Positions 16,158 to 23,667 of a stretch of 64,000 bases of DNA are shown here, piece after piece. Source of the stretch: Limosilactobacillus gastricus DSM 16045 (GTDB taxonomy: Bacteria; Bacillota; Bacilli; Lactobacillales; Lactobacillaceae); the NCBI RefSeq assembly GCF_001434365.1, contig NZ_AZFN01000004.1, positions 31,047 to 95,046 of the forward strand, in the 5' to 3' direction. A model generated the notes under the pieces. That model had not been told where the DNA came from and did no database searches. It saw nothing but the letters and a program-made list of their open reading frames with translations. The position numbers and the translations under genes are program-made. Within the stretch, counting starts at the first letter, position 1. Each line of letters starts with the position of its first letter.

Positions 16158-17996
16158 ATGTGGAGATACCTGAAACGACTTTTAATTGGGAAACCATTAA
16201 AAACGTTAGACGAAGGTCAAGCTAACCTAACCAAATTTAAAGGGTTAGCCCTTTTATCTTCAGATGCTTTATCGTCTGTGGCCTATGGTACGGAGCAAAT
16301 TACGACTACCTTGGTCGCTTTATCAACGGCGGCGATTTGGTATTCGCTACCGATTGCTGGGATTGTCTTAGTCCTGTTATTTGCGATTACCTTATCTTAT
16401 CGGCAAATTATTCGCGCTTACCCAAATGGCGGGGGCGCCTATGTGGTTGCTACTAAAAACTGGGGGCAAAATGGCGGTCTAATCGCTGGTGGCTCCTTGC
16501 TGGTTGACTATATGTTGACGGTGGCGGTTTCGACCACTTCGGGAACGGAAGCCATAACTTCGGCCATTCCTAGTCTGCTACCTTATTCGGTGCCGATTTC
16601 CGTCATTATTGTGATTGCGATTATGATGTTAAACCTCCGGGGGTTAAGTGAAAGTGCCAACTTCTTAACGATTCCGGTATACTTTTTTGTGATCATGATC
16701 GTGGTCATGATTGTCTGGGGATTGATCAATATTGTGACCGGGCATGTCGCTTATAATGCCACGGCCGATTACGGAACCCCTGTTGCTGGGATGTCGGCGG
16801 TTCTTTTTATCCGGGCCTTTTCAGCTGGTTCTTCTTCTCTAACAGGTGTGGAGGCCATCTCGAATGCGGTGCCTAACTTTAAGGAACCGAAAATTAAAAA
16901 TGCGGCGAACACATTAGCAATCATGAGTTTGCTCTTGGCTGCTTTCTTCGGCGGGATTACCTTCTTAAGTTTCTACTTTGGGATTGTTCCTAATGGGCGA
17001 GTGACTGTCCTTTCCCAGATCGGATCGGCCGTTTTTGGTGGCCATGGGGTAGCCTTTTATTTACTCCAATTATCCACAGCCATGATCTTAGCTGTTGCTG
17101 CCAATACCGGATTCTCGGCTTTCCCGATGTTGGCTTTTAATATGGCCAAAGACAAATTCTTACCCCATGCCTTTATGGATCGAGGCGACCGGCTTGGGTA
17201 CTCTAATGGGATCATCGCTTTGGCAGTTGGTGCCATTATTATGATCTTGATCTTCCACGGGGAAACCAATATGTTAATTCCTTTGTACGCGGTGGGGGTC
17301 TTTGTGCCCTTTACCTTATCGCAATCAGGAATGATTATTCATTGGTTCCGTGAACGGGAAGGTCATTGGGTCTCCAAATCAAGTATTAATTTCGTGGGAG
17401 CTGCCATTTCCTTAGCTCTAGTTTGCTTTCTTTTTTGGCAACACTTTTGGAATGTCTGGCCATACTTAATCATCATGCCCCTGTTGATTTGGATGTTCTA
17501 CAAAATCCATCAACATTATCTTAGTGTGGGTGAACAGTTACGGGTTTATGAGAAAACTAAGGTCCAACTCCATGATTATGATGGGGCCACGGTAATTGTT
17601 TTGGTCGGGAATGTCACCCGGGTCACCAAAGGGGCCATTAACTATGCCCGCTCAATTGGTGATTATGTCATTGCCATGCACGTGTCATTTGATGAAAATC
17701 CCGGAAAAGAGCATAAAACAGCCAATGAATTTAAGATTGAATTTCCAGATGTCCGCTTTGTCGATATTCATTCATCATATCGGTCCGTGGCCCAGCCAAC
17801 TGTACGGTTTGTGGATATTATTGCTAAACGGGCGGCTGATCGTAACTATTCCGTTACGGTGCTGGTACCGCAATTTATTCCACGGAAACCATGGCAGCGA
17901 ATTTTGCATAACCAAACCAGTTTGCGTCTGCGAACAATTTTAAATTCTCGTGAAAATGTGATTGTCTCGTCTTATAATTATCATTTGAATAAATAG
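16158..17996 (+). CDS. kimA: KimA-type high-affinity potassium importer (KUP/APC superfamily)
   Basis: A 612-aa proton/potassium symporter with about 12 membrane helices followed by a cytosolic C-terminal domain of about 150 residues. The N terminus (KRLLIGKPLKTL...LALLSSDALSSVAYG), YPNGGGAYVV, GLSESANF, GVEAISNAVPNF, AANTGFSAFPMLAFN and the C-terminal FIPRKPWQRILHNQ follow B. subtilis KimA (YdaO) almost block for block, from memory. KimA is inhibited by c-di-AMP. The 58-base leader upstream has no room for the ydaO riboswitch. Single gene. Confidence 0.9.
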   Translation: MWRYLKRLLIGKPLKTLDEGQANLTKFKGLALLSSDALSSVAYGTEQITTTLVALSTAAIWYSLPIAGIVLVLLFAITLSYRQIIRAYPNGGGAYVVATKNWGQNGGLIAGGSLLVDYMLTVAVSTTSGTEAITSAIPSLLPYSVPISVIIVIAIMMLNLRGLSESANFLTIPVYFFVIMIVVMIVWGLINIVTGHVAYNATADYGTPVAGMSAVLFIRAFSAGSSSLTGVEAISNAVPNFKEPKIKNAANTLAIMSLLLAAFFGGITFLSFYFGIVPNGRVTVLSQIGSAVFGGHGVAFYLLQLSTAMILAVAANTGFSAFPMLAFNMAKDKFLPHAFMDRGDRLGYSNGIIALAVGAIIMILIFHGETNMLIPLYAVGVFVPFTLSQSGMIIHWFREREGHWVSKSSINFVGAAISLALVCFLFWQHFWNVWPYLIIMPLLIWMFYKIHQHYLSVGEQLRVYEKTKVQLHDYDGATVIVLVGNVTRVTKGAINYARSIGDYVIAMHVSFDENPGKEHKTANEFKIEFPDVRFVDIHSSYRSVAQPTVRFVDIIAKRAADRNYSVTVLVPQFIPRKPWQRILHNQTSLRLRTILNSRENVIVSSYNYHLNK

Positions 17997-18016
17997 TAAA
18001 AATTACTAATTAATAT

Positions 18017-18044
18017 TTGAAAACTAATTTACATATGGTAAAAT
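18017..18044 (+). promoter_or_regulatory. Promoter of the type III antitoxin RNA
   Basis: TTGAAA (18017-18022), 16-base spacer, then TGGTAAAAT, an extended -10 (TAAAAT at 18039-18044). The predicted start at about 18051 is 10 bases before the first repeat. Confidence 0.7.
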
Positions 18045-18060
18045 AAAGGTGTGAAAGAGA

Positions 18061-18173
18061 TAGCGGGTTTACGGAGCCCATTGAAAAAACCGGGATTTTT
18101 AGCGGGTTTACAGTCCTATTACAAAACTGGAACTTATAGCGGGTTTGCGGAGCCCATTAACAAAACCGAACTT
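18061..18173 (+). repeat. Three tandem ~37-39-nt repeats of the antitoxin RNA
   Basis: Copies at 18061-18099, 18100-18136 and 18137-18173. All share TAGCGGGTTT, a C-run, ATT, an A-rich tract of 4-6 bases, and a C(C/T)G triplet. Copies are similar, not identical, unlike CRISPR repeats, and there are no spacers. Confidence 0.9.
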
Positions 18174-18185
18174 TCGCTATTAAGG

Positions 18186-18256
18186 AGGTTTATACTCCTA
18201 TATACATAACTAATTTGGATATATTAGATATGTATATGGAAGTATAAACCTTTTAT
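18186..18256 (+). terminator. Long hairpin terminator between antitoxin RNA and toxin gene
   Basis: AGGTTTATACT (18186-18196) pairs with AGTATAAACCT (18241-18251). The stem continues through ATATACATA/TATGTATAT and CTAAT/ATTAG with single mismatches, giving about 25 pairs and an 8-base loop, followed by TTTATTTTT. In type III systems a leaky terminator here sets the antitoxin excess. Confidence 0.85.
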
Positions 18257-18278
18257 TTTTAATTCATTTGGGGGGATT

Positions 18279-18817
18279 ATGAGGTTTTGTACAATTAACG
18301 AAAGATATATGGAATATTTAAGGTCTATCGATTCACGAATTTCAAAATATAATTATGGGAGTGATCACTATAAACCTTTTTCCATACTCTTTTTACGGTT
18401 AATAATCTAGTAAATGTAGGTTCAATTACTTCACCAAAGTCGAAGCATCGACACATGCATTCGGATATTGATTTTAAAAAAGTTTTTATTGATACTAATA
18501 AAAGACGGGGGAGATATTTTTCGGGGGCAATCAACCTCAATTTAATGTTTCCGGTACCAACTTGGTGCATCAATGACTTTAATTTTTCAGAAATGGATCA
18601 GGTGAAGTCATTTAAGAATTCAAAGGAGAAATCAAAATATATTTCATTTCTAAAACATCAACTTAAATCGATTAACCAATTAAATCTTCCAGAAGCAGCC
18701 ACCAAACTATATAACTATCGATATGAGCATCCAGAGAGTTCAGTTGCGAGAAGATGTTTAGATTTTAAACAGTTAGAAATATTCTCCAAAGAGTATGACG
18801 ATGAGATTGATAAGTAA
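18279..18817 (+). pseudogene. ToxN-family endoribonuclease toxin, frameshifted
   Basis: The first frame (ATG 18279, GGGGGG upstream) encodes RFCTINERYMEYLRSIDSRI, matching the ToxN N-terminal pattern, and runs to TAG at 18408-18410. The -1 frame continues with VGSITSPKSKHRH (the ToxN TSPK-H core), then GAINLNLMFPVP, a family-like block, and ends at 18817. Joining both frames gives about 179 aa, normal for ToxN/AbiQ. The break falls at a T5 run (18390-18394); one extra T would restore the frame. ToxN proteins cut mRNA at A-rich sites and cause phage abortive infection. Either the toxin is dead, or the base was lost in sequencing, or the tract varies between cells. Confidence 0.8.
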
Positions 18818-18819
18818 AT

Positions 18820-18853
18820 ACCCCCGTCACTTGACTGACGGGGGTTATTTATT
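18820..18853. terminator. Bidirectional terminator after the toxin gene
   Basis: ACCCCCGTCA and TGACGGGGGT form a 10-bp stem with a 6-base loop; T-rich sequence follows on both strands. It is shared with the convergent YigZ gene. Confidence 0.9.
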
Positions 18854-19483
18854 ATAAGGAATTTCATGTTGACGTTCTTCACCAGGAGTTAAGGTTAGTT
18901 GATCATTAAAACGACTTGTTAAATCATCGATGACCGTTTGAATCTGATCATTATCAACGTAAACTTGGGTGGTTACGTTCACCCCATAGACTTCATCAGC
19001 AATTTCCAAGGGGATTTGTTGTAAATAATAAAGTAACTGATCGTGTAGTTTATAAGGAACCTCAATAGCTAAAATTGTTTGCGTGATCCGTTGAACGATG
19101 CCAGCTTCCTCGATTGCCGTAGAAGTAGCGTTACTATAGGCGCGAATTAAGCCCCCCGCACCTAACTTGATACCGCCAAAATATCTAGTCACGACGGCAC
19201 AAACGTTGTGGAGACCACGCTTTTGCAAAGCTTCTAAAATTGGGACCCCTGCAGTACCGCTTGGTTCACCATTATCACTTTCACGTTGGATTTCATCATG
19301 ATCGCCGATTAAATAGGCAAAACAATTATGATTGGCTTTCCGATGCGCTTGACCAATGGAACTAATAAATTCACGTGCTTCTTCTTCAGAGGCAATCTTT
19401 TTTAAATGACAGATAAAGCGCGATTTTTTGATCACGAGTTCGTGACTAGTATCAGTTTTAATCGTTAAAAAAATGTTTGCCAT
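18845..19483 (-). CDS. YigZ/IMPACT family protein
   Basis: A 212-aa protein of the YigZ family, whose N-terminal half resembles eukaryotic IMPACT. Family blocks are SRFICHLKKIASEEEA, KANHNCFAYLIGD, SDNGEPSGTAGVPILE and VVTRYFGGIKLGAGGL. Role unclear; proposed to bind nucleic acid or ribosomes. The start at 19483 has GAGG 5 bases upstream. It is divergent from comFA, overlapping nothing, and this yigZ-comFA arrangement is common in lactobacilli. Confidence 0.92.
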   Translation of the reverse strand: MANIFLTIKTDTSHELVIKKSRFICHLKKIASEEEAREFISSIGQAHRKANHNCFAYLIGDHDEIQRESDNGEPSGTAGVPILEALQKRGLHNVCAVVTRYFGGIKLGAGGLIRAYSNATSTAIEEAGIVQRITQTILAIEVPYKLHDQLLYYLQQIPLEIADEVYGVNVTTQVYVDNDQIQTVIDDLTSRFNDQLTLTPGEERQHEIPYNK

Positions 19484-19525
19484 GGGATCCTCATTTCTAC
19501 GTATATTTGGGTGGAGGTGAACCGG

Positions 19526-20827
19526 ATGGAAGTAAGTCACTTTTATGGGCGCCAAGTGTTGGCTTACCCATGTGAGATGGATAATTTACCAAGTGAAATT
19601 CAAATTATAGACCCAATTGAGATTCGGTCCACAACGATTCGTTGTCGTCGTTGTAATCAGATTATCAAAAAGCCCGATGCGGCTCTACCTCATCACCAGT
19701 ATTATTGCCCAACTTGTATCAATTTGGGCCGAGTCAGTACACTAGCTAAATTTTACCATCTTCCCGAACCAAATCAATTTGAAATTCCCCCGACCATTTT
19801 GACTTGGCAAGGTCAATTATCATCTCTACAAACGATGGCTGCTCAAGAAGTGGCGGCTAGTATGGCACATCACGATCATCGCCTTTTGTGGGCGGTTACC
19901 GGCGCGGGCAAAACCGAGATGATTTTTCCGGGTCTCGCAGCAGCAATAAAACGCGGCGAACGACTTGCTATTGCATCACCACGGGTAGATGTTTGTTTAG
20001 AATTGTACCCACGTCTTCAAGAAGCGTTTGCTAATACAAAGATTGCCTTATCACACGGTCGACAACCGGAACAGTATCACTATTGGCAATTAACGATCTG
20101 TACTACGCACCAGCTGTTAAGGTTCTATCAGGCCTTTGATAATTTGATCATTGATGAAGTTGATGCCTTTCCGTACGCTTCGAATGAACAATTGATCTAT
20201 GCCACTCACCAAGCGATCAAACCGACGGGTGGACTTTTATATTTGACGGCAACACCTGGGCCAGCGCTTTTTAAACAGATTAAAAAACATCAATTAAAGG
20301 TGTCATACTTACCTTTACGTTATCATGGCCATTTGTTGCCAGAGATTAAGGTTAAACGAGCGGGGCGTTGGCGACATCGCTTACCAAAATCGCTGATTCA
20401 ATGGATTAAGCATCGTTTAGGAAAGTTAGAAATGCTAATCTTCGTTCCGCATGTGGCTGATTTAGCATATGTGGAAACTATTTTTAAAGAACAAATTCAT
20501 CAAGCAAGGTTCACCACAGTCCATGCTGCCGACCCCCAACGTTTAGAAAAGGTTCAAGCTATGCGTGATCATCAATATGACTTTTTAATCACTACGACGA
20601 TTTTGGAACGGGGAGTAACTTTACCGAAAATTGATGTGGCCGTGCTGGGGGCAGATGATCAAGTATTTTCCGCCTCGGCCCTTGTTCAAATTGCGGGACG
20701 GGTGGGTCGCTCCAGTGAACGACCGGGCGGTGATGTGACCTTTTGGGTTCAAGAACCAGCAGTAAATGTTAAAGAGGCCCAACGCCAAATCAAGCAGATG
20801 AATCGACGGGGGCGGCATTATCAATGA
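19526..20827 (+). CDS. comFA: ComFA, DNA-uptake helicase-like ATPase
   Basis: A 433-aa ATPase that drives single-stranded DNA import during transformation. The N terminus has a four-cysteine zinc finger (CRRC ... CPTC, about residues 43-70). Helicase motifs follow: Walker A AVTGAGKTE (about 130), DEVD in IIDEVDAFPY (about 213), LTATPG, TTTILERGVTLP and QIAGRVGRS. The ATG at 19526 is preceded by GGAGGT. Its stop overlaps comFC by 4 bases, so the pair is translationally coupled. Intact here. Confidence 0.95.
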   Translation: MEVSHFYGRQVLAYPCEMDNLPSEIQIIDPIEIRSTTIRCRRCNQIIKKPDAALPHHQYYCPTCINLGRVSTLAKFYHLPEPNQFEIPPTILTWQGQLSSLQTMAAQEVAASMAHHDHRLLWAVTGAGKTEMIFPGLAAAIKRGERLAIASPRVDVCLELYPRLQEAFANTKIALSHGRQPEQYHYWQLTICTTHQLLRFYQAFDNLIIDEVDAFPYASNEQLIYATHQAIKPTGGLLYLTATPGPALFKQIKKHQLKVSYLPLRYHGHLLPEIKVKRAGRWRHRLPKSLIQWIKHRLGKLEMLIFVPHVADLAYVETIFKEQIHQARFTTVHAADPQRLEKVQAMRDHQYDFLITTTILERGVTLPKIDVAVLGADDQVFSASALVQIAGRVGRSSERPGGDVTFWVQEPAVNVKEAQRQIKQMNRRGRHYQ

Positions 20828-21495
20828 AAAAATGTTTGTTGTGTCACCAAGACATTCAGTATCAAGTTCCTTTAAGTCAGTTACTCTTTGGTCCGACACC
20901 GCAAGAACCATCGCTATGTCCCGATTGTCAAAAGCGTTTTCGCCCACGGCCTCAAAATGGATGTCAAGGTTGTGGGCGACCTTGTGACCGGAAACTTTGT
21001 AATGATTGTCAGCTCTGGCAAAATGAATATGGCTGGGTGCTTAAAAATCACAGCTTATATCACTATGATCAGGCTATGAAGGATTTTATGCGTCAATATA
21101 AATTTATGGGTGATTATCGCTTGCATCAAGTTTTTCAAGAGGAAATCACCCAAAAAATTCAGTCACTGCAACCAACGCTAGTCGTCCCAATTCCAGCCAC
21201 GCCACATACTTTAATGACGCGGGGCTTTAATCAAGCGGCGGCTTTATATACTGGCCTACTAAGTGAATTGTTGGGCCACCTACAAGCAGATAAACAACCG
21301 CAAACTTCAAAAGGGCGTCAAGCACGGTTATCCACACCCCAGCCGTTTGTCTTAACGAGTTCAGCATCACTAGCAACAGAACACATCGTTTTATTAGATG
21401 ATATATACACGACTGGGCGGACCCTTTATCATGCGGCGGACTTATTGCGCCAAGCTGGGTGTCAAGATGTCCAAAGTGTGACCTTGGCCAGCTAA
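20824..21495 (+). CDS. comFC: ComFC, competence phosphoribosyltransferase-like protein
   Basis: A 223-aa protein partner of ComFA. The N terminus carries zinc-binding cysteine pairs (CLLC, CPDC, CQGCGRPCDRKLCNDC, up to about residue 65), and the C terminus holds a type I phosphoribosyltransferase signature, IVLLDDIYTTGRTL, at about 189-202. Required for DNA import in several firmicutes. ATGA overlap with comFA. Confidence 0.93.
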   Translation: MKKCLLCHQDIQYQVPLSQLLFGPTPQEPSLCPDCQKRFRPRPQNGCQGCGRPCDRKLCNDCQLWQNEYGWVLKNHSLYHYDQAMKDFMRQYKFMGDYRLHQVFQEEITQKIQSLQPTLVVPIPATPHTLMTRGFNQAAALYTGLLSELLGHLQADKQPQTSKGRQARLSTPQPFVLTSSASLATEHIVLLDDIYTTGRTLYHAADLLRQAGCQDVQSVTLAS

Positions 21496-21525
21496 ATAAT
21501 CGGGATGTCGACTTATGAAAATGAA

Positions 21526-21554
21526 TTGTGAAACCGGTTTAATTCGATTATAAT
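21526..21554 (+). promoter_or_regulatory. hpf promoter
   Basis: TTGTGA (21526-21531), 17-base spacer and consensus TATAAT (21549-21554). The roughly 75-base leader before the ribosome site can form an imperfect hairpin (GTCC-TTCTGA with TCAGAA-GGGAC). Confidence 0.7.
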
Positions 21555-21637
21555 AAATATAAGGATATGAGAAGAGTGGTCCTTCTGATATCAGCCGAGT
21601 CTTCAGAAAGGGACTTGGTCTGAAAGGAGAGAGTAAC

Positions 21638-22180
21638 ATGTTAAAGTTTAACATTCGTGGCGAAAACATCGAAGTTACAGACGCCATTCGTGAATATGTA
21701 GAAAAGCGCTTAAGTAAGTTAGAAAAATACCTGGAAGAAAATGTGCCGGCTGAAGCACATGTCAACTTGAAGGTATACTCCAACAAGACTTACAAGGTGG
21801 AAGTTACCATTCCATTGCCATACTTGACTTTACGGGCGGAAGAAACTTCAAACGACATGTATGGAAGTATTGATTTAGTCACTGACAAGTTGGAACGTCA
21901 AGTTCGTAAGTACAAGACCAGGGTTAACCGGAAAGCTCGGGAAAAGGGCTTGAAGGACCTTGAATTTGTGGACACGGTGGACGATGAAGAACCAGTCAGT
22001 GACTTAAAGATCGTACGGACCAAGCAAATCTCTTTGAAGCCAATGGATTCTGAAGAAGCCGTATTACAAATGGATATGTTAGGTCATGACTTCTTCGTCT
22101 TCGAAGATGCTGATACTAATGGTACAAGTATTGTCTATCGGCGCAATGACGGTCGTTATGGGTTGATTGAAGTAAATTAA
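21638..22180 (+). CDS. hpf: Ribosome hibernation promoting factor, long form
   Basis: A 180-aa protein that dimerises 70S ribosomes into inactive 100S particles in stationary phase or stress. The N-terminal HPF/RaiA domain begins FNIRGENIEVTDAIREYVEKRLSKLEKYL, and after a basic linker (RKYKTRVNRKAREKG) the C-terminal dimerisation domain ends IVYRRNDGRYGLIEV. The long form is usual in firmicutes. AAAGGAG lies upstream. Its own strong promoter separates it from comFC. Confidence 0.96.
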   Translation: MLKFNIRGENIEVTDAIREYVEKRLSKLEKYLEENVPAEAHVNLKVYSNKTYKVEVTIPLPYLTLRAEETSNDMYGSIDLVTDKLERQVRKYKTRVNRKAREKGLKDLEFVDTVDDEEPVSDLKIVRTKQISLKPMDSEEAVLQMDMLGHDFFVFEDADTNGTSIVYRRNDGRYGLIEVN

Positions 22181-22223
22181 TTTTTTGAGGTCAGGCTAGA
22201 AATGGTCTGGCTTTTTTATACGC

Positions 22224-22262
22224 AAAAAAGCCCGTTTCCCAGGTGAGTAGGAAACGGGCTTT
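22224..22262 (-). terminator. Terminator of the DUF1659-DUF2922 operon
   Basis: AAAGCCCGTTTCC and its complement GGAAACGGGCTTT form a 13-bp stem. The U-run lies on the minus-strand side. Confidence 0.85.
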
Positions 22263-22265
22263 CGA

Positions 22266-22487
22266 CTAGAAGGACTTAACAACCACGTCGTCAGTCGTGG
22301 TGACATATTTGGCTAAAACTGGTACGACGTACAATTCCTCGCCCTGCTTATCAAATAACTTGGCGTCAGCAATGGCTTGCATGGCGGCCTTAACCGTTGC
22401 TTCATCCAGGGATTCATTTACGTAGTTTAATTTTAAGGTGTGGACCTTATTTAAGTTACTCTTAAATACTAAATCTAATACTTTCAT
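22266..22487 (-). CDS. DUF2922 family small protein
   Basis: A 73-aa protein (MKVLDLVFKSNLNKVHTLKLNY...) with the family layout of short beta strands and a central helix (DEATVKAAMQAIADAKLF). Function unknown. An AGGAGG ribosome site lies 6 bases before the ATG at 22487; upstream in-frame starts lack one. It follows the DUF1659-like gene, with which it is usually paired in firmicutes. Confidence 0.8.
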   Translation of the reverse strand: MKVLDLVFKSNLNKVHTLKLNYVNESLDEATVKAAMQAIADAKLFDKQGEELYVVPVLAKYVTTTDDVVVKSF

Positions 22488-22503
22488 CAGAAACCTCCTA
22501 AAT

Positions 22504-22707
22504 TTATTCACTAATCTTGGAAACGGTGCTCAGTTGAACATCGGTGACATTATCACCCGTCAATGTCTTGAGGGCGGCTAAGAAGCTTTGCAATTTGGCG
22601 TCGTCAATATTTTCGACCAAGTTAGCAAAAGTCCGCCGAATGGACTCTTCTTGGTGACTGTTGATGGCCGTTAATTGAAGCTTATTCGCTGAAAAGGTAT
22701 GTTGCAT
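22504..22707 (-). CDS. DUF1659-like small protein
   Basis: A 67-aa protein with an amphipathic middle (SIRRTFANLVENIDDAKLQSFLAALKTLTG) and a C-terminal strand (VTDVQLSTVSKI). The size and the adjacent DUF2922 gene point to the DUF1659 family; function unknown. AAGGAG precedes the ATG. First gene of a two-gene operon, divergent from recX. Confidence 0.7.
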   Translation of the reverse strand: MQHTFSANKLQLTAINSHQEESIRRTFANLVENIDDAKLQSFLAALKTLTGDNVTDVQLSTVSKISE

Positions 22708-22797
22708 GATATAATCTCCTTGAATCTTTCTATGTAATCATTGGCCAATGCTTACATACCTTACATCGATTGAAGCAAAGAATTTGTCAGGGTGAAA

Positions 22798-23592
22798 ATG
22801 AAAAAAATTACCAAAATCGAAGCACAAAAGCGACTGGGACGCTACAACATTTACTTAAATGGCCAGTATGCTTTTCCGGTCGCCGAAAGTGTCTTAATCA
22901 AATATCGATTAGCAAAAGATCTGGAATTAGATACAGCGACGCTCGAACAAATCACTAAGGACGATCAAATTGCTAAAGCTTATGGGCGGATGTTGGATTA
23001 TTTGTCGCATCAATTACGCACGGAAGCCGAAGTGAAGCAAAAATTAACCGACCTTGAAACGCCCCCCGAAATGATTGATCCCGTGATGGAACACTTACGA
23101 TCTGACCGACTGTTAGACGATCAAGTTTATGCGGACAGTTATGTGCGGACGGTGATGCATACCGAATTGAAGGGTCCGCAAGTCATTCGTCAAAAGTTAC
23201 GGCAAAAAGGGGTGGGGGAATTAGTGATTGATCAGGCACTGGAGCAATTTGATCTCAATAGCCAACTCGAGAATGCTCAAAAGCTCGCCCAACGACTAGT
23301 GAAACGTTACCGTCATGAACCAATTCGGCGTCAGGAAGAAAAAGTGCGTCAGGGTTTGATGACTAATGGCTATTCCAGTGACCTATATAATCAACTCAAA
23401 GAAAACCTTGTCTTAGTCCGTGATGAAGATCAACAATCATCATTATTAGCGACCAGTGGCGAAAAAATCTGGCAACGCAATCGACGCTATGAAAATCTCT
23501 ATGAGCGTAAAATGAAAACGAAACAGGCCCTATATCGAAAAGGCTTTGACTTAGATGCGATTGATCGTTGGCTAGCAGAACGCGATTCTTAA
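22798..23592 (+). CDS. recX: Regulatory protein RecX
   Basis: A 264-aa all-helical protein that binds RecA filaments and limits recombinase activity. Repeated three-helix units are visible (AYGRMLDYLSHQLRTEAEVKQKL; YADSYVRTVMHTELKGPQVIRQKL), with the long firmicute N and C extensions. Length equals that of B. subtilis RecX as I recall. ATG at 22798 is favoured; a GTG two codons upstream is possible. Confidence 0.92.
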   Translation: MKKITKIEAQKRLGRYNIYLNGQYAFPVAESVLIKYRLAKDLELDTATLEQITKDDQIAKAYGRMLDYLSHQLRTEAEVKQKLTDLETPPEMIDPVMEHLRSDRLLDDQVYADSYVRTVMHTELKGPQVIRQKLRQKGVGELVIDQALEQFDLNSQLENAQKLAQRLVKRYRHEPIRRQEEKVRQGLMTNGYSSDLYNQLKENLVLVRDEDQQSSLLATSGEKIWQRNRRYENLYERKMKTKQALYRKGFDLDAIDRWLAERDS

Positions 23593-23601
23593 AAATGACT
23601 T

Positions 23602-23628
23602 TTGCTGAAGTTGAAATACTGGTATTAT
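23602..23628 (+). promoter_or_regulatory. Probable promoter of the exopolysaccharide operon
   Basis: TTGCTG (23602-23607) lies 15 bases from TATTAT (23623-23628), which has a TGG extension. It is the same extended -10 form as in front of the tRNA. Confidence 0.4.
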
Positions 23629-23667
23629 GTAACAGTGAGTTCATTTTAAAAATTTGAGAAAGTACTT

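Larger units (their letters stand above)
18051..18256 (+). ncRNA. Type III antitoxin RNA (ToxI/antiQ-like), three tandem repeats plus terminator
   Basis: Three head-to-tail repeats start TAGCGGGTTT at 18061 (39 nt), 18100 (37 nt) and 18137 (about 37 nt). Each allows one H-type pseudoknot: GGG pairs with the first C-run, and the CGG (copies 1 and 3) or CAG (copy 2) between them pairs with CCG or CTG beyond an A-rich stretch, so copy 2 has a compensatory change. A hairpin terminator follows, then the toxin gene. This is the architecture of type III antitoxins, where the toxin cuts the precursor into single repeats that inhibit it. Assignment is from architecture and the toxin family; no RNA family search was possible. 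Confidence 0.8.

Noticed and set aside
18061..18173. Three repeats as a short CRISPR array or a tandem riboswitch
   Set aside because: Copies abut with no spacers and are not identical, there are no cas genes, and no known riboswitch consensus (preQ1, c-di-AMP) fits. Position before a ToxN-like gene explains them better.
18390..18396. Programmed -1 frameshifting to make the toxin
   Set aside because: The heptamer C TTT TTA does not meet the X XXY YYZ rule and no clear downstream stimulatory structure is seen; kept only as a remote option.
18325..18573. Minus-strand 82-aa frame over the toxin gene
   Set aside because: No ribosome site or homology, and it lies opposite the ToxN-like coding region.
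18455..18817. Independent 120-aa gene starting at 18455
   Set aside because: No ribosome site, and the toxin-family TSPK core lies just upstream in the same frame, so it is the 3' part of the frameshifted toxin gene.
22187..22220. Plus-strand terminator after hpf
   Set aside because: GGTCAGGCT and GGTCTGGCT are direct, not inverted, repeats; only a 5-bp stem can form, so it is not listed even though a T6 run follows.
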